From Ornithinimicrobium pekingense DSM 21552 (GTDB taxonomy: Bacteria > Actinomycetota > Actinomycetes > Actinomycetales > Dermatophilaceae), in contig NZ_ATWJ01000012.1 in assembly GCF_000421185.1 (NCBI RefSeq), forward strand, positions 62,001 through 126,000: a stretch of DNA of 64,000 nt, read 5' to 3'. Below the pieces are notes generated by a model, which saw nothing but the letters and a program-made list of their open reading frames with translations, was not told the origin of the DNA and searched no databases. The first letter of the stretch is position 1. Each line of letters begins with the position of its first letter. Below, one piece after another: positions 1-8,650 of this stretch. The position numbers and the translations under genes are program-made.

Positions 1-327
1 GTCAGCCAGGGGGTATGGCGCTACACCCGGGCCGGGGTGCCGCTCGCCGAGGACGGGTGGGGGCTCGTCATGCGCGTGGTCGTCCTCGGGCTGCTCGTCG
101 GGGTCTACCTGAGGGCCGGCGGTGCGACGACCGCCTCCGAGGACGGGCTGTCGGTGCACGACGGCGTCCGGCGGCACGACTTCCCCCGCGCCTCGGTGCG
201 GACCGTCGAGGAGGACCCGGCGCGCAACGGGGCGGTCGCCGTCCTGCAGACCGGCCGCCGGGTCGAGCTGCCCGGGGTGTCCGGGTCCGAGGTGCGTGCG
301 GTGCGGCGGGCGCTCAAGGGCAGGTAG
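1..327 (+). CDS. PH-domain-like protein, C-terminal part (partial)
   Basis: The frame is open from the first base of the window and stops at TAG 325-327, so the 5' part lies outside. The visible 108 residues contain one hydrophobic stretch (about residues 23-34, VVVLGLLVGVYL) followed by a short region rich in beta-strand-like alternation that ends LPGVSGSEVRAVRRALKGR. Small actinobacterial membrane-linked proteins with a bacterial PH domain commonly look like this, with a 'GVxVxxxGxxRRxPWxxV'-like core and a tail that reads as an amphipathic helix. That match is by impression only, and a plain conserved hypothetical membrane protein is the alternative. It is convergent with the ABC transporter operon that follows, with 62 bases between the stop codons. 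Confidence 0.55.
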   Translation, partial: VSQGVWRYTRAGVPLAEDGWGLVMRVVVLGLLVGVYLRAGGATTASEDGLSVHDGVRRHDFPRASVRTVEEDPARNGAVAVLQTGRRVELPGVSGSEVRAVRRALKGR

Positions 328-389
328 GGCCGGCGACCGTCCCGTGGATGTCGGGAGGGGCGCCGACTCCCACGGGACGCCGTGCCCGC

Positions 390-1898
390 TCAGGCGTTCC
401 AGGTGATCACCTGGTCGCACCACGTGCGCAGCAGCTCCTCGTCATGGGAGGCGACGAGCACCCCGCAGCCCGTGGCGTGCTGGTGGGCGTGGATCGCCGC
501 GAGCACCGTGCGGGCCGTGGCCACGTCGACCATCGAGGTCGGCTCGTCCAGCAGCAGGTAGTCGGGGTCGAGCGCCAGCGCCCGGGCCACCGCGACCCGC
601 TGCAGCTGCCCGCCGGAGACGGCGTCGGGACGGCGGGACGCGAGGGTCGGCTCGAGCCCGACCCGGTCGAGCAGACTGGCGACCGCCGCCTCGTCGCCCC
701 GCAGGCCACCGAGGCGCAGCGGCTCGGCCATGATGCGACCCACCGTCCACCGCGGGTCGACCGAGGAGCGGGGGTCCTGTGGGACGTAGCCGATGCGGCG
801 GCGGACGTGGGCGGGCACCTGGTGACCGGTGCCCCTGACGCGCCGGCCGTCCAGCTCGACATACCCCTGCGCGGGCGCGTGCAGCAGGCCGAGCGTGCGC
901 AGGAGGGTGGTCTTGCCCGCCCCGGAGGGCGCCAGCAGGCCGGTGGTGCCGTCCTGCTCGACCCGCACGTCCACGCCCTCCAGGACGACGGTCCCGCGCC
1001 CGCGCGTGAGGGTGAGGCCGTGGCCGGCCAGGGCCGGCCGGCCGGTCCGCGGGCGGCCGGTACGTGACCGGTGCGAGGGGTCGCGGTGCGGCGCCTGCCG
1101 GTGGCTCGCGGCCCGGGCCCTGCCGGCCACCACGTCGGGCGCGAGGCGCTGCCCGCTGCGGCCGGAGTCGAGCTCGACCACGGCGTCGGCGACCTGCTCG
1201 GCCAGGGTCAGGTCGTGGGTGACGACCAGCACCGCGCGACCCTCCTCGTGGGCGAGGGCCTGCAGCTCGGCACCGGCGCGCGTGGCCCGGGCGCGGTCCA
1301 GGCCGGTCGTCGGCTCGTCCGCCAGGACCAGCGCCGGGTCACCCAGCAGGGCCAGGGCGTTGGACACCCGTTGGGCCTGGCCGCCCGACAGCTGGGACGG
1401 CAACCGGGCCCGCCAGGAGCGGTCGACGTCGTGACGACCCATGGCCGCGGCGACCAGCGCCGGGACGCCCGACGGTGCGACGTGCACGCGTGCCTTCTCG
1501 TCCAGCTGGTGCCCCACGGTCAGGACCGGCGTCATCGAGGCGAGGGGCGACTGGGGCAGCCACGCGGCCAGCCGCCCCCGGGTGCGCTCCCGGTCCGCGC
1601 CGGCCGGGTCGAGGAGGTCCACCTCGCCCTCGCCCGTCTCCCACCACGCCTTCCCGCGGACCAGGGAGCCCACGGGCAGCAGGCCGAGCAGGGCGGCGAC
1701 GAGCGTCGACTTGCCCGCACCGCTGGGGCCGAGCAGCACCACGACCTCGCCGCGACGGACCTGCAGGTCCACGTGGTGCAGGACGGTGCGCGTGCTGCCG
1801 TCGGCGTCCGGCAGCGCCACCCCCAGCCCCTGCACGCGCAGCCCGCCGTCCCCGGGCGGCACCCGCTCCGGGGCGCCGCCGGCACCCGGGGCGCTCAT
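390..1898 (-). CDS. Fused dipeptide/nickel-type ABC transporter ATPase (two nucleotide-binding domains)
   Basis: This 502-residue protein joins two ABC ATPase domains that are usually separate DppD and DppF (or NikD/NikE) subunits, and would power peptide, nickel or opine uptake from the cytoplasmic face. Domain 1 has Walker A GPSGAGKST, signature LSGGQAQR and Walker B ALVLADEPTTGLD. Domain 2 has APSGAGKTT, signature VSGGQLQR and YLLLDEPTSMVD. A linker of about 50 residues rich in Arg, Pro and Ser joins them. The ATG at 1898-1896 overlaps the stop of the upstream permease gene by four bases (ATGA), which indicates translational coupling. It is the last gene of the operon that starts with the solute-binding protein at 5356. 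The second Walker A begins APSG rather than GPSG, a mild deviation. Confidence 0.9.
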   Translation of the reverse strand: MSAPGAGGAPERVPPGDGGLRVQGLGVALPDADGSTRTVLHHVDLQVRRGEVVVLLGPSGAGKSTLVAALLGLLPVGSLVRGKAWWETGEGEVDLLDPAGADRERTRGRLAAWLPQSPLASMTPVLTVGHQLDEKARVHVAPSGVPALVAAAMGRHDVDRSWRARLPSQLSGGQAQRVSNALALLGDPALVLADEPTTGLDRARATRAGAELQALAHEEGRAVLVVTHDLTLAEQVADAVVELDSGRSGQRLAPDVVAGRARAASHRQAPHRDPSHRSRTGRPRTGRPALAGHGLTLTRGRGTVVLEGVDVRVEQDGTTGLLAPSGAGKTTLLRTLGLLHAPAQGYVELDGRRVRGTGHQVPAHVRRRIGYVPQDPRSSVDPRWTVGRIMAEPLRLGGLRGDEAAVASLLDRVGLEPTLASRRPDAVSGGQLQRVAVARALALDPDYLLLDEPTSMVDVATARTVLAAIHAHQHATGCGVLVASHDEELLRTWCDQVITWNA

Positions 1899-2776
1899 GA
1901 CCGCCCCGCCGGGTCCGGCCGCAGCCGCTCGGCCAGCACGAAGACGGCCAGGCTCAGGACCACGAGCACCAGACCGGGCAGGACCGCGGGCCACCAGTGA
2001 CCCGCCAGCACCGCCGGGCGCGACTGCTCGATGATCGTGCCGAGCGAGGCCTGGCTGTCGGGAAGGCCCAGCCCCAGGAAGCTCAGCGCCGACTCGTGCA
2101 TGATCGCGTGCGGCACCATGAGCACGACCGCGAGCAGGGCCCGGCTCAGGACGTGCCCGAGCAGGTGGCGGCGCAGCACCCACCACCGGCCCGCCCCGGC
2201 GCCCACGGCCGCCTCGACGAAGCCGGAGCCGGTCAGGGCCAGCATCTCCGCGCGCACGATCCGCGCCGTGGTCGTCCAGTGGGTCACGGCCACGCTGACG
2301 ACGACGCTGGTCAGCGACGGGCCGAGCAGTGCCACGACGACGATGCCGAGCACCAGGTGGGGCAGGGCGTTGACGGCGTCGACGACCCGCATCAGCACGG
2401 TGTCCAGCCACCCGCCGGAGCGGCCCGCGACCGACCCTGCGACACCGCCGACGACCAGCCCGAGGACGCCGGCGGTCAGCGCCGCCGCGATCCCGACGAG
2501 CAGCGACACCCGTGCCCCCGCCAGCGTGCGCTGCAGCAGGTCACGCCCGGCGTGGTCGGTCCCGAAGGGGTGATCCGGCGCGGGCGGGAGGTAGGCCCGG
2601 GCGAAGTCCGCCGTCCCGCCCCCCGACGACGACCCGACCAGCAGCACCACCGCGACGAGCCCGGCCAGGGTCAGCCCCCACAGCAGCGGTCGGGGACGGC
2701 CGGGGCGCCGCCGGCCGCGCACGGGGACCCACGGTCGACCTCCCTCGTCGCGGACCGTCCGCCAGCCCTCAGCCAT
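1895..2776 (-). CDS. Dipeptide/nickel-type ABC transporter permease (DppC-like)
   Basis: Integral membrane subunit of 293 residues from the DppC/NikC/OppC family. It has an N-terminal membrane segment (about 31-48), the periplasmic motif HPFGTDHAGRDLLQRTLAGARVSL typical of the DppC side, and several further hydrophobic helices. The stretch around FVEAAVGAGAGRWWVLRRHLLGHVLSRALL corresponds to the EAA loop that contacts the ATPase. The gene overlaps the preceding DppB-like frame by eight bases and the ATPase by four. Because the partner permease carries a nonsense codon, this subunit may no longer be part of a working importer unless the stop is suppressed or is a sequencing error. Confidence 0.9.
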   Translation of the reverse strand: MAEGWRTVRDEGGRPWVPVRGRRRPGRPRPLLWGLTLAGLVAVVLLVGSSSGGGTADFARAYLPPAPDHPFGTDHAGRDLLQRTLAGARVSLLVGIAAALTAGVLGLVVGGVAGSVAGRSGGWLDTVLMRVVDAVNALPHLVLGIVVVALLGPSLTSVVVSVAVTHWTTTARIVRAEMLALTGSGFVEAAVGAGAGRWWVLRRHLLGHVLSRALLAVVLMVPHAIMHESALSFLGLGLPDSQASLGTIIEQSRPAVLAGHWWPAVLPGLVLVVLSLAVFVLAERLRPDPAGRS

Positions 2777-3734
2777 CGCGCGCGCCCACCCTCGGGTCCA
2801 CGACCCGGTAGAGCACGTCGGCCGCCAGGTTGCCCAGCACGACCAGCACGGTCGTCAGCGCGGTCAGGGCCGCGAGCAGGGCGAAGTCGAGGCGCAGCGC
2901 CGACTCCACCGTCGCGCTGGCGATCCCGGGCCAGGAGAAGACGGTCTCGACCAGCACGGCTCCCGTCACCAGCTCGGGGACCCGCACCCCGACCACCGTG
3001 ACCAGGGGCAGCAGCGCCGGGCGCACCGCGTGGGCGCGGAGGATCGCGCCGGTCGGCACGCCGCGCGCCCACGCCCCCCGGACCGCGGGCCCGGCCAGGG
3101 CGTCCCGGGTGGCGTCGCGCACGACCAGGCCGAACCACGACACCTGCGACAGCGCCAGCACGGCGACGGGCAGCACCGCGTGCCGCGCCACGTCGAGCGC
3201 GCCGACGCCCTCGACCGACAGGCTGGTCCCGCCACCGGTGGGCAGCCAACCGAGCCAGATCGCGAAGAGCCAGACGGCGACCAGGCCCAGCCAGAAGGGC
3301 GGGGCCGACTGCAGCGCCAGCAGCCCGCCGCCGACGAGCCGGTCCACGACCGAGCCGGGGCGCGTCCCGGCCCAGGCCCCCAGCACGGTCCCGAGCGCCA
3401 CCGCCACCGCCAGCGCCGCCGCCATCAGCCCCAGCGTCCACGGCAGCCGCTACGCGAGGACGGTCGCCACCGGCAGGCGCTGGCTGCTGGAGGACCCCAG
3501 GTCGCCGGTCAGCGCATGGCCCCACCACGTCGCCCACTGCTGCACCGCCGAGGTGTCGGCCCGGGCGGCCCGCAGCGCCTCCAGCGTCGGACCGTCCATC
3601 GTCAGCGCCCGCTCGCCCAGGCTGGCCAGCACCGGGTCGAACGGCGCGGCCTGGGCGAGCACGAACATCACGAGCGTCACCGCGGCCAGCAGCAGCGGCA
3701 GCAGGGCCAGCCGCCCGAGCACGAGACGCGTCAC
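2769..3734 (-). pseudogene. DppB-like ABC transporter permease interrupted by an in-frame TAG
   Basis: The frame encodes a DppB/NikB-type permease of about 321 residues once the TAG at 3452-3450 (codon 95) is ignored. The part before the stop runs LVLGRLALLPLLLAAVTLVMFVLAQ and ends QRLPVATVLA. The part after it resumes in the same frame as RLPWTLGLMAAALAVAVALG and continues to the normal C terminus. Family members usually read '..ERLPxTLxL..' here, so a GAG to TAG change is the simplest explanation. I chose GTG 3734 as start because it lies five bases after the binding-protein stop; an ATG at 3773 would overlap that gene. There is no frameshift and no further stop. The lesion could be a true nonsense mutation or a base-calling error. 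Confidence 0.8.
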
Positions 3735-3739
3735 GCCGG

Positions 3740-5356
3740 TCAGTCTGCCGCCGTCCACTCCGGCAGGTTCCACCAGGGCCCACCCTGCAGACCGTGCTCG
3801 TGGGGCTCGACGAGCGGCACGTCATACCCCTCCCAGACCCCTGCCCGGATGACGTAGTCGTGCCCGACGTAGGCGAGGAACACCCAGGGCAGGTCCTGCG
3901 CGAGCTGCTCCTGGACCTGCTGGTATGCCGTCGCGCGCGCACCCTCGTCCGCGGCGCGGCGGCCGGCCTCCAGCGCGTCGTCCATCTGCGCCGAGCGGTA
4001 GCCGCCCGGGTTGTCGAAGCCCACGTAGGCGCGGCTGGAGTGGAACAGCGGGTAGGTCGACAGGTCCGCGTCGAAGGGGTTGCCGGTGCCGTAGACGAGG
4101 GCGTGGGTGCGCATCCGCGGCTCGATCGCCTCCCAGCTCAGCCCCTCCGGGCGCACCTCGAGGCCCAGGTCGGCCGCCTGCGCCTGCACCTGGAGCGCGA
4201 TGTTCTGGCGCAGGGTGTCGCCGGCGGGGTACATGAGCGCGAAGGAGGCCCGGACGCCGTCCCGGACCCGCACGCCGTCGCGGCCCTCGACCCACCCTGC
4301 CTCGTCGAGCACGCGGCGCGCCGCGGTGGTGTCCGCCTCGACCTCGAGGACGTCGGAGTACTCCGGCGCCTCCGGCGGGATCGGGGAGAAGGCCGGGCGC
4401 CCCGCCCCGGCCAGCGCCCCCTCGACGAGGGCCTGCCGGTCGAGCCCGGTGTGCAGCGCCTCGCGGACCGCCGGGTCGCCGGTGACGGGCCGGCCCTCCG
4501 GCAGCACCAGCGCGCGGAAGTCGGCGGTGTCGCGGCGGACCACCTCGAAGCTGTCGTCGCCCGCGAACCGCTCCAGCGACGTCGCCGGCAGCAGGGCGGC
4601 GTCGACCTCGCCCGAGGCCAGCCGCGCGACCCGCGCCGCGTCGTCGCCGGCGAAGACGAAGGTGGCGCGCTCGACGACCGGGCGCTCGCCCCAGTAGCCG
4701 TCGAAGGCGGTCACCACCAGCCGGTCGCCGGGCCGGAGGGTGTCCATCTCGTAGGGACCGGTGCCGACGACGGTCGACGACGCCGCCACCTGCCCCTCCT
4801 CCAGGCGCTCCGACGGCACGACGCCCAGCACGGTGGCGACCGGGAAGGAGGACTGCGGGTGGGACAGGGTGAAGCGGACGGTGCGGGCGTCGACCGCCTC
4901 GACGGACGCCAGCGCGGTGAGGTCGGCGGCGACCGGGGAGGCGTTGGCCGGGTCGAGCGCGGCCTCGTAGGTGGCCACGACGTCGGCGGCGTCCAGCGCG
5001 GTGCCGTCGTGGAAGGTCACGCCGTCACGCAGCGTGTAGGTGTAGGTCAGCCCGTCGTCGGAGACCTGCGGCAGGTCGGTCGCCAGCAGCGGCTCGACGC
5101 CCAGGCCGACGGTCAGCCGCAGCAGGCCCTCGGTGACCTTGCCGTCACCCCAGCGGGCGTGGCCGAGCACCGGGTCGAAGGTGTCGGGCTCGCTGCCCGC
5201 GGCGATCACGACCTCGGTCGGGGTATGGCGTGCGCCCGCACCGGGCGAGGCAGCGCCGGGACCTTCCTGCTGACCCCCCGCGCAGGCGGTCAGGGCCAGG
5301 CCCAGCGCCGCGGCGGACGCCACCGCCCTCGCTCCGCCCCGTCGTCCCACGATCAC
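3740..5356 (-). CDS. ABC transporter solute-binding lipoprotein, family 5 (peptide/nickel type)
   Basis: Predicted extracellular lipoprotein of 538 residues. From the GTG at 5356 it has a short basic N-region (GRRGGAR), a hydrophobic stretch and the lipobox LTAC with Cys25. The mature part has the DppA/OppA hallmarks: EPDTFDPVLGHARWGDGKVTEGLLR near the start, LTYTYTLRDGVTFHDGTALDAADVVATYE, and a family-5 C-terminal region. An AAGG lies about ten bases upstream of the chosen GTG; a longer frame begins at 5455 but would run across the divergent promoter and add a non-signal N terminus. It heads the operon of binding protein, DppB (broken), DppC and fused ATPase. The ligand cannot be read from the sequence. 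Confidence 0.88.
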   Translation of the reverse strand: MIVGRRGGARAVASAAALGLALTACAGGQQEGPGAASPGAGARHTPTEVVIAAGSEPDTFDPVLGHARWGDGKVTEGLLRLTVGLGVEPLLATDLPQVSDDGLTYTYTLRDGVTFHDGTALDAADVVATYEAALDPANASPVAADLTALASVEAVDARTVRFTLSHPQSSFPVATVLGVVPSERLEEGQVAASSTVVGTGPYEMDTLRPGDRLVVTAFDGYWGERPVVERATFVFAGDDAARVARLASGEVDAALLPATSLERFAGDDSFEVVRRDTADFRALVLPEGRPVTGDPAVREALHTGLDRQALVEGALAGAGRPAFSPIPPEAPEYSDVLEVEADTTAARRVLDEAGWVEGRDGVRVRDGVRASFALMYPAGDTLRQNIALQVQAQAADLGLEVRPEGLSWEAIEPRMRTHALVYGTGNPFDADLSTYPLFHSSRAYVGFDNPGGYRSAQMDDALEAGRRAADEGARATAYQQVQEQLAQDLPWVFLAYVGHDYVIRAGVWEGYDVPLVEPHEHGLQGGPWWNLPEWTAAD

Positions 5357-5453
5357 GTCGGACGACCTTACCCCCGCCCCCTCGACCCCCGCACCACGCC
5401 ATACCCCGTGGGAGGATCGGCAGTGACCGGACCGAGACAGGGAGGTCTCCAGC

Positions 5454-8400
5454 ATGGGTCGCGACGTGCAGCGCGAGCTGCGGGAGGAGCTGCGGGGCGA
5501 GGTCGCCTTCGACGACTACACCCGTCACCCGTTCTCCCGCGACGCCAGCATGTACTCCCTGATGCCCCTCGGCGTGGCCTTCCCCCGCGACACCGCCGAC
5601 GTGGCGGCGGCGGTGCGGGTCGCGGCGCGCCACGGCATACCCGTCACGGCGCGGGGTGCCGGCACGTCGCTGGCCGGGCAGACCACGAGCGAGGGCCTGG
5701 TCCTGGACCTGTCCCGGCACCTGCACACGATCGTCGCGCTCGACCCCGAGGCCCGGCGGGCCGTCGTCCAGCCGGGGGTGGTGCAGGACGACCTCAACCG
5801 GGCCGCGGCGCCGCACGGGCTGATGTTCGGTCCGGACACCTCGACCTCCGACCGCGCCACGATCGGCGGGATGATCGGCAACAACTCGGCCGGGTCGGGG
5901 TCGGTGCGCTACGGCATGACGATCGACCACGTGCGCTCGCTGGAGGTCGTGCTGGCCGACGGCACCGTGACACGGCTCGGACCGCTGACCGCCGAGGAGC
6001 TCGTGAGTCGTGCGCGGGAGCCCGGCCTGGCGGGAGCGATCCACCGCGGGCTGCCGGCCATCGTCGAGACGCACCGCGCGGCGATCCAGGAGGGCTTCCC
6101 GCCGTTCTGGCGCAGGGCGGGCGGCTACCGGTTGGACCGGCTGATCGGGGGTGCCGGCGCGGCCGACCCCTTCGACCTGGCGCGGTTCGTCGTCGGGGCC
6201 GAGGGCACGCTGGTGGTGGTGACCGAGGCCGAGGTCGACCTGGTGCCCCGGCCGAGGCACACCGTCTTCGCGGTCGGGCACTTCACCGGCGCGCAGGAGG
6301 CGATCGCCGCCACGACCGACGCGCTGGCGCTGGACCCGGCGCAGGTCGAGCTCATCGACCGCACGATCCTCGACTTCTCGCGCCGCTCGACCGAGTACGC
6401 GGGGCTGAGCACGTTCCTCGTCGGCGACCCCGAGGCGCTGCTCTTCGTCTCCTTCGCCGGCGACGACCTCGAGGCGCTCGGCGCGCAGGCCGAGCAGCTG
6501 GCCCGGACCTGGCAGGAGCACGGGCACGGGTATGCCACGCTGCGGCTGCCCACCCCCGCCGACCAGCGGGCGCTGCTGAAGGTGCGCAAGGCGGGCCTCG
6601 GGCTGCTCATGGCCGCGAGCCGGGGCACCAGCCGGCCGGTGGCCTTCGTCGAGGACACCGCGGTGCCGCCGGAGGTGCTGGCCGACTACACCGCCCGGTT
6701 CCGGCAGGTGCTCGACGAGGAGGGGCTGACGGCCGGCTTCTACGGGCACGCGTCGGTGGGCTGCCTGCACGTGCGGCCCTTCGTCGACGTCGCCGACCCG
6801 CAGCAGGTCGCCCGGATGCGGCGGGTCGCGGTGCGGGTCAAGGACCTGGTCCGCGAGTTCGGCGGCGTCAACTCCTCCGAGCACGGCGACGGCCTGGCCC
6901 GCAGCGAGTTCAACCGGGAGATCTACGGCGACGACCTCTACGAGGCGATGCGCGAGGTCAAGGCGCTCTTCGACCCGGCCGGCACGCTCAACCCCGGCAA
7001 GATCGTCGACGCGCCGCCGATGACCGAGCACCTGCGCGACGCGGCCCTGCCGCCGGCGCCGCCCCTGCGCACGCGGCTCGACTTCTCGGTCACCGGCGGG
7101 ATGCGCGGCGCCGCCGACCGGTGCATGAACATCGGGGTGTGCCGCAAGAGCGGCACGGGGGTCATGTGCCCCTCCTACATGGCGACGCTGCAGGAGGAGG
7201 ACTCCACGCGCGGCCGGGCCAACGCCCTGGTCAAGGCGCTGTCGGAGGCCGACCCGAAGGCGGCCCTCGGCGACGAGCGGCTGCACGAGGTGCTCGACCT
7301 GTGCCTCATGTGCAAGGCGTGCCGCTCGGAGTGCCCGCTCGGTGTCGACATGGCCAAGCTCAAGAGCGAGACGCTGTCCCACCACCACGACGTGCACGGC
7401 ATACCCCTGCGCTCGCGGGTCTTTGCCGGCATCCGGCGCCTCAACGCGCTGGGGTCGCGGACGGCGGCCGTGGCCAACCTGGCGGGCAGGTTCGGGCCGG
7501 GTCGTCGGGCGGTGGAGCGGGCGCTCGGCATCACCTCCCGCCGACCGCTGCCGACCTTCCACGCGACGAACCTCGTGCGGTGGTTCGCGCAGCGGCGCAG
7601 CGGCAGCGGGACGGGGACGGGTGGCGCTGGCCGCACGGGCAGCACGGGCAGCACGGGCAGCACGGGCGGCACGGCCGGCGCGGGCGTCGCGGGCGGCGCA
7701 GCAGGCACCGGCGCTGTGTCCACGGGCAGTGGCACGGTCCACTTCCTCGCGGACTCCTTCACCACCTTCACCGAGCCGCGCATCGGCCGGGCGGCCGTCG
7801 AGCTGCTCGAGCGCGCCGGCTGGGAGGTCGACCTGGTCAGCTCCGGGTGCTGCGGGCGCTCGGCGCTGTCGAAGGGGCTTGTCGACCGGGCGAGGGCCAG
7901 CGCCGCCGACCTGGTCTCCACGCTGGCGGCCGGCCCCGTGGGGGCGCCCGTCGTCGGGTGCGAGCCGTCGTGCCTGTTCACCCTGCGCGACGAGACGCTG
8001 GCGATGCTGCCGGGTGACGAGCGGGCGGCGGCGGTGGCCGCCCGGGTGCGGCAGGTCGAGGAGCTGCTGGCCGAGGCGGTCGACTCCGGCGCGCTGGAGC
8101 TGGCGCCGGACTCGTGGCTGGCCGGGCGGCGCATCCTCTACCACGGGCACTGCCACCAGAAGGCCGAGGTCGGCACCGCCGCGACCGTCGGGCTGCTGCG
8201 GCGGATCCCCGGGGCCGAGGTCGTCGAGGTGGACGCCGGCTGCTGCGGCATGGCGGGGTCGTTCGGCTACGAGGCCGAGCACTACGACATCTCGATGCAG
8301 ATCGGGGAGGACCGGCTCCTCCCGGCGGTGCGGGCCGAGACGTCGCAGACCGTGGTCTGCGCGACCGGCACCTCCTGCCGCGAGCAGATCTTCCACGGCA

Positions 8401-8504
8401 CGGGACGCAGCGCCTGGCACCCGGTCGAGCTGGTGCGCGAGGCCCTCGTGGCCGGCGACGGCCGGCCGGCCGACCGAGGTCCTTCCGACGAGCAGATGCG
8501 CTGA
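5454..8504 (+). CDS. FAD-binding oxidase fused to Fe-S/CCG domains (D-2-hydroxyacid or lactate dehydrogenase type)
   Basis: Large cytoplasmic or membrane-associated protein of 1016 residues. The N-terminal half is a GlcD-like FAD domain (PVTARGAGTSLAGQTTSEGLVLDLSRHL, then TIGGMIGNNSAGSGSVRYG) with the FAD-oxidase C-terminal domain (EHGDGLARSEFNREIYG). The C-terminal half carries ferredoxin-like Cys motifs (CMNIGVCRKSG and CLMCKACRSECPLG) and two CCG motifs (SSGCCGRS, DAGCCGMAGSFGYE). This resembles actinobacterial fused D-lactate or D-2-hydroxyglutarate dehydrogenases that pass electrons to quinone; the exact substrate is open. A Gly/Ser/Thr-rich linker (about residues 717-760) separates the Fe-S and CCG portions. 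The start is supported by GGAGG about eight bases upstream. It is transcribed away from the peptide-transporter operon. Confidence 0.9.
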   Translation: MGRDVQRELREELRGEVAFDDYTRHPFSRDASMYSLMPLGVAFPRDTADVAAAVRVAARHGIPVTARGAGTSLAGQTTSEGLVLDLSRHLHTIVALDPEARRAVVQPGVVQDDLNRAAAPHGLMFGPDTSTSDRATIGGMIGNNSAGSGSVRYGMTIDHVRSLEVVLADGTVTRLGPLTAEELVSRAREPGLAGAIHRGLPAIVETHRAAIQEGFPPFWRRAGGYRLDRLIGGAGAADPFDLARFVVGAEGTLVVVTEAEVDLVPRPRHTVFAVGHFTGAQEAIAATTDALALDPAQVELIDRTILDFSRRSTEYAGLSTFLVGDPEALLFVSFAGDDLEALGAQAEQLARTWQEHGHGYATLRLPTPADQRALLKVRKAGLGLLMAASRGTSRPVAFVEDTAVPPEVLADYTARFRQVLDEEGLTAGFYGHASVGCLHVRPFVDVADPQQVARMRRVAVRVKDLVREFGGVNSSEHGDGLARSEFNREIYGDDLYEAMREVKALFDPAGTLNPGKIVDAPPMTEHLRDAALPPAPPLRTRLDFSVTGGMRGAADRCMNIGVCRKSGTGVMCPSYMATLQEEDSTRGRANALVKALSEADPKAALGDERLHEVLDLCLMCKACRSECPLGVDMAKLKSETLSHHHDVHGIPLRSRVFAGIRRLNALGSRTAAVANLAGRFGPGRRAVERALGITSRRPLPTFHATNLVRWFAQRRSGSGTGTGGAGRTGSTGSTGSTGGTAGAGVAGGAAGTGAVSTGSGTVHFLADSFTTFTEPRIGRAAVELLERAGWEVDLVSSGCCGRSALSKGLVDRARASAADLVSTLAAGPVGAPVVGCEPSCLFTLRDETLAMLPGDERAAAVAARVRQVEELLAEAVDSGALELAPDSWLAGRRILYHGHCHQKAEVGTAATVGLLRRIPGAEVVEVDAGCCGMAGSFGYEAEHYDISMQIGEDRLLPAVRAETSQTVVCATGTSCREQIFHGTGRSAWHPVELVREALVAGDGRPADRGPSDEQMR
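7605..7735 (+). repeat. Low-complexity Gly/Ser/Thr linker with a 9-bp tandem repeat inside the FAD/Fe-S gene
   Basis: The DNA contains three consecutive copies of GGCAGCACG, plus degenerate copies (GGCGGCACG). They encode GSTGSTGST within a longer Gly/Ala/Thr/Ser-only segment. The repeat length is a multiple of three, so gain or loss of units would keep the frame. It lies between the ferredoxin-like Cys cluster and the first CCG domain, where a flexible tether is plausible. Confidence 0.8.
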
Positions 8505-8548
8505 CCCGGCGACCCCTGCGCTGACCTGTCGTTTTGCCTGCGTGTCGG

Positions 8549-8577
8549 GGGAACACGCCGGTCGGGACAGCGGGTTC
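8549..8577 (+). promoter_or_regulatory. Possible SigH/SigR-type (redox stress) promoter upstream of the WhiB gene
   Basis: GGGAAC at 8549-8554 and GGTTC at 8573-8577 are 18 bases apart, which fits the GGAAC-N17/18-GTT pattern of actinobacterial thiol-oxidative-stress sigma factors. It lies about 75 bases upstream of the WhiB start. It is a sequence match only, with a real chance of coincidence in GC-rich DNA. Confidence 0.4.
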
Positions 8578-8650
8578 ACGACGGAATTGCCTTTTGAGGG
8601 GTCATCCGTGGGAGGGTGGAAGTTCACCCAGACCCGGAGGAGGTCTGAAA

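Noticed and set aside
3794-8017. A very long open frame (over 1400 codons) on the plus strand across the peptide-binding and FAD/Fe-S genes
   Set aside because: It runs antisense to one clear gene and out of frame with the other, and its translation is Arg/Gly/Pro-rich with no domain, which is the usual shadow of high-GC coding DNA.
5145-8627. A long minus-strand open frame antisense to the FAD/Fe-S oxidoreductase
   Set aside because: The plus-strand product has complete motifs over its whole length, while the antisense product has none and no ribosome-binding site.
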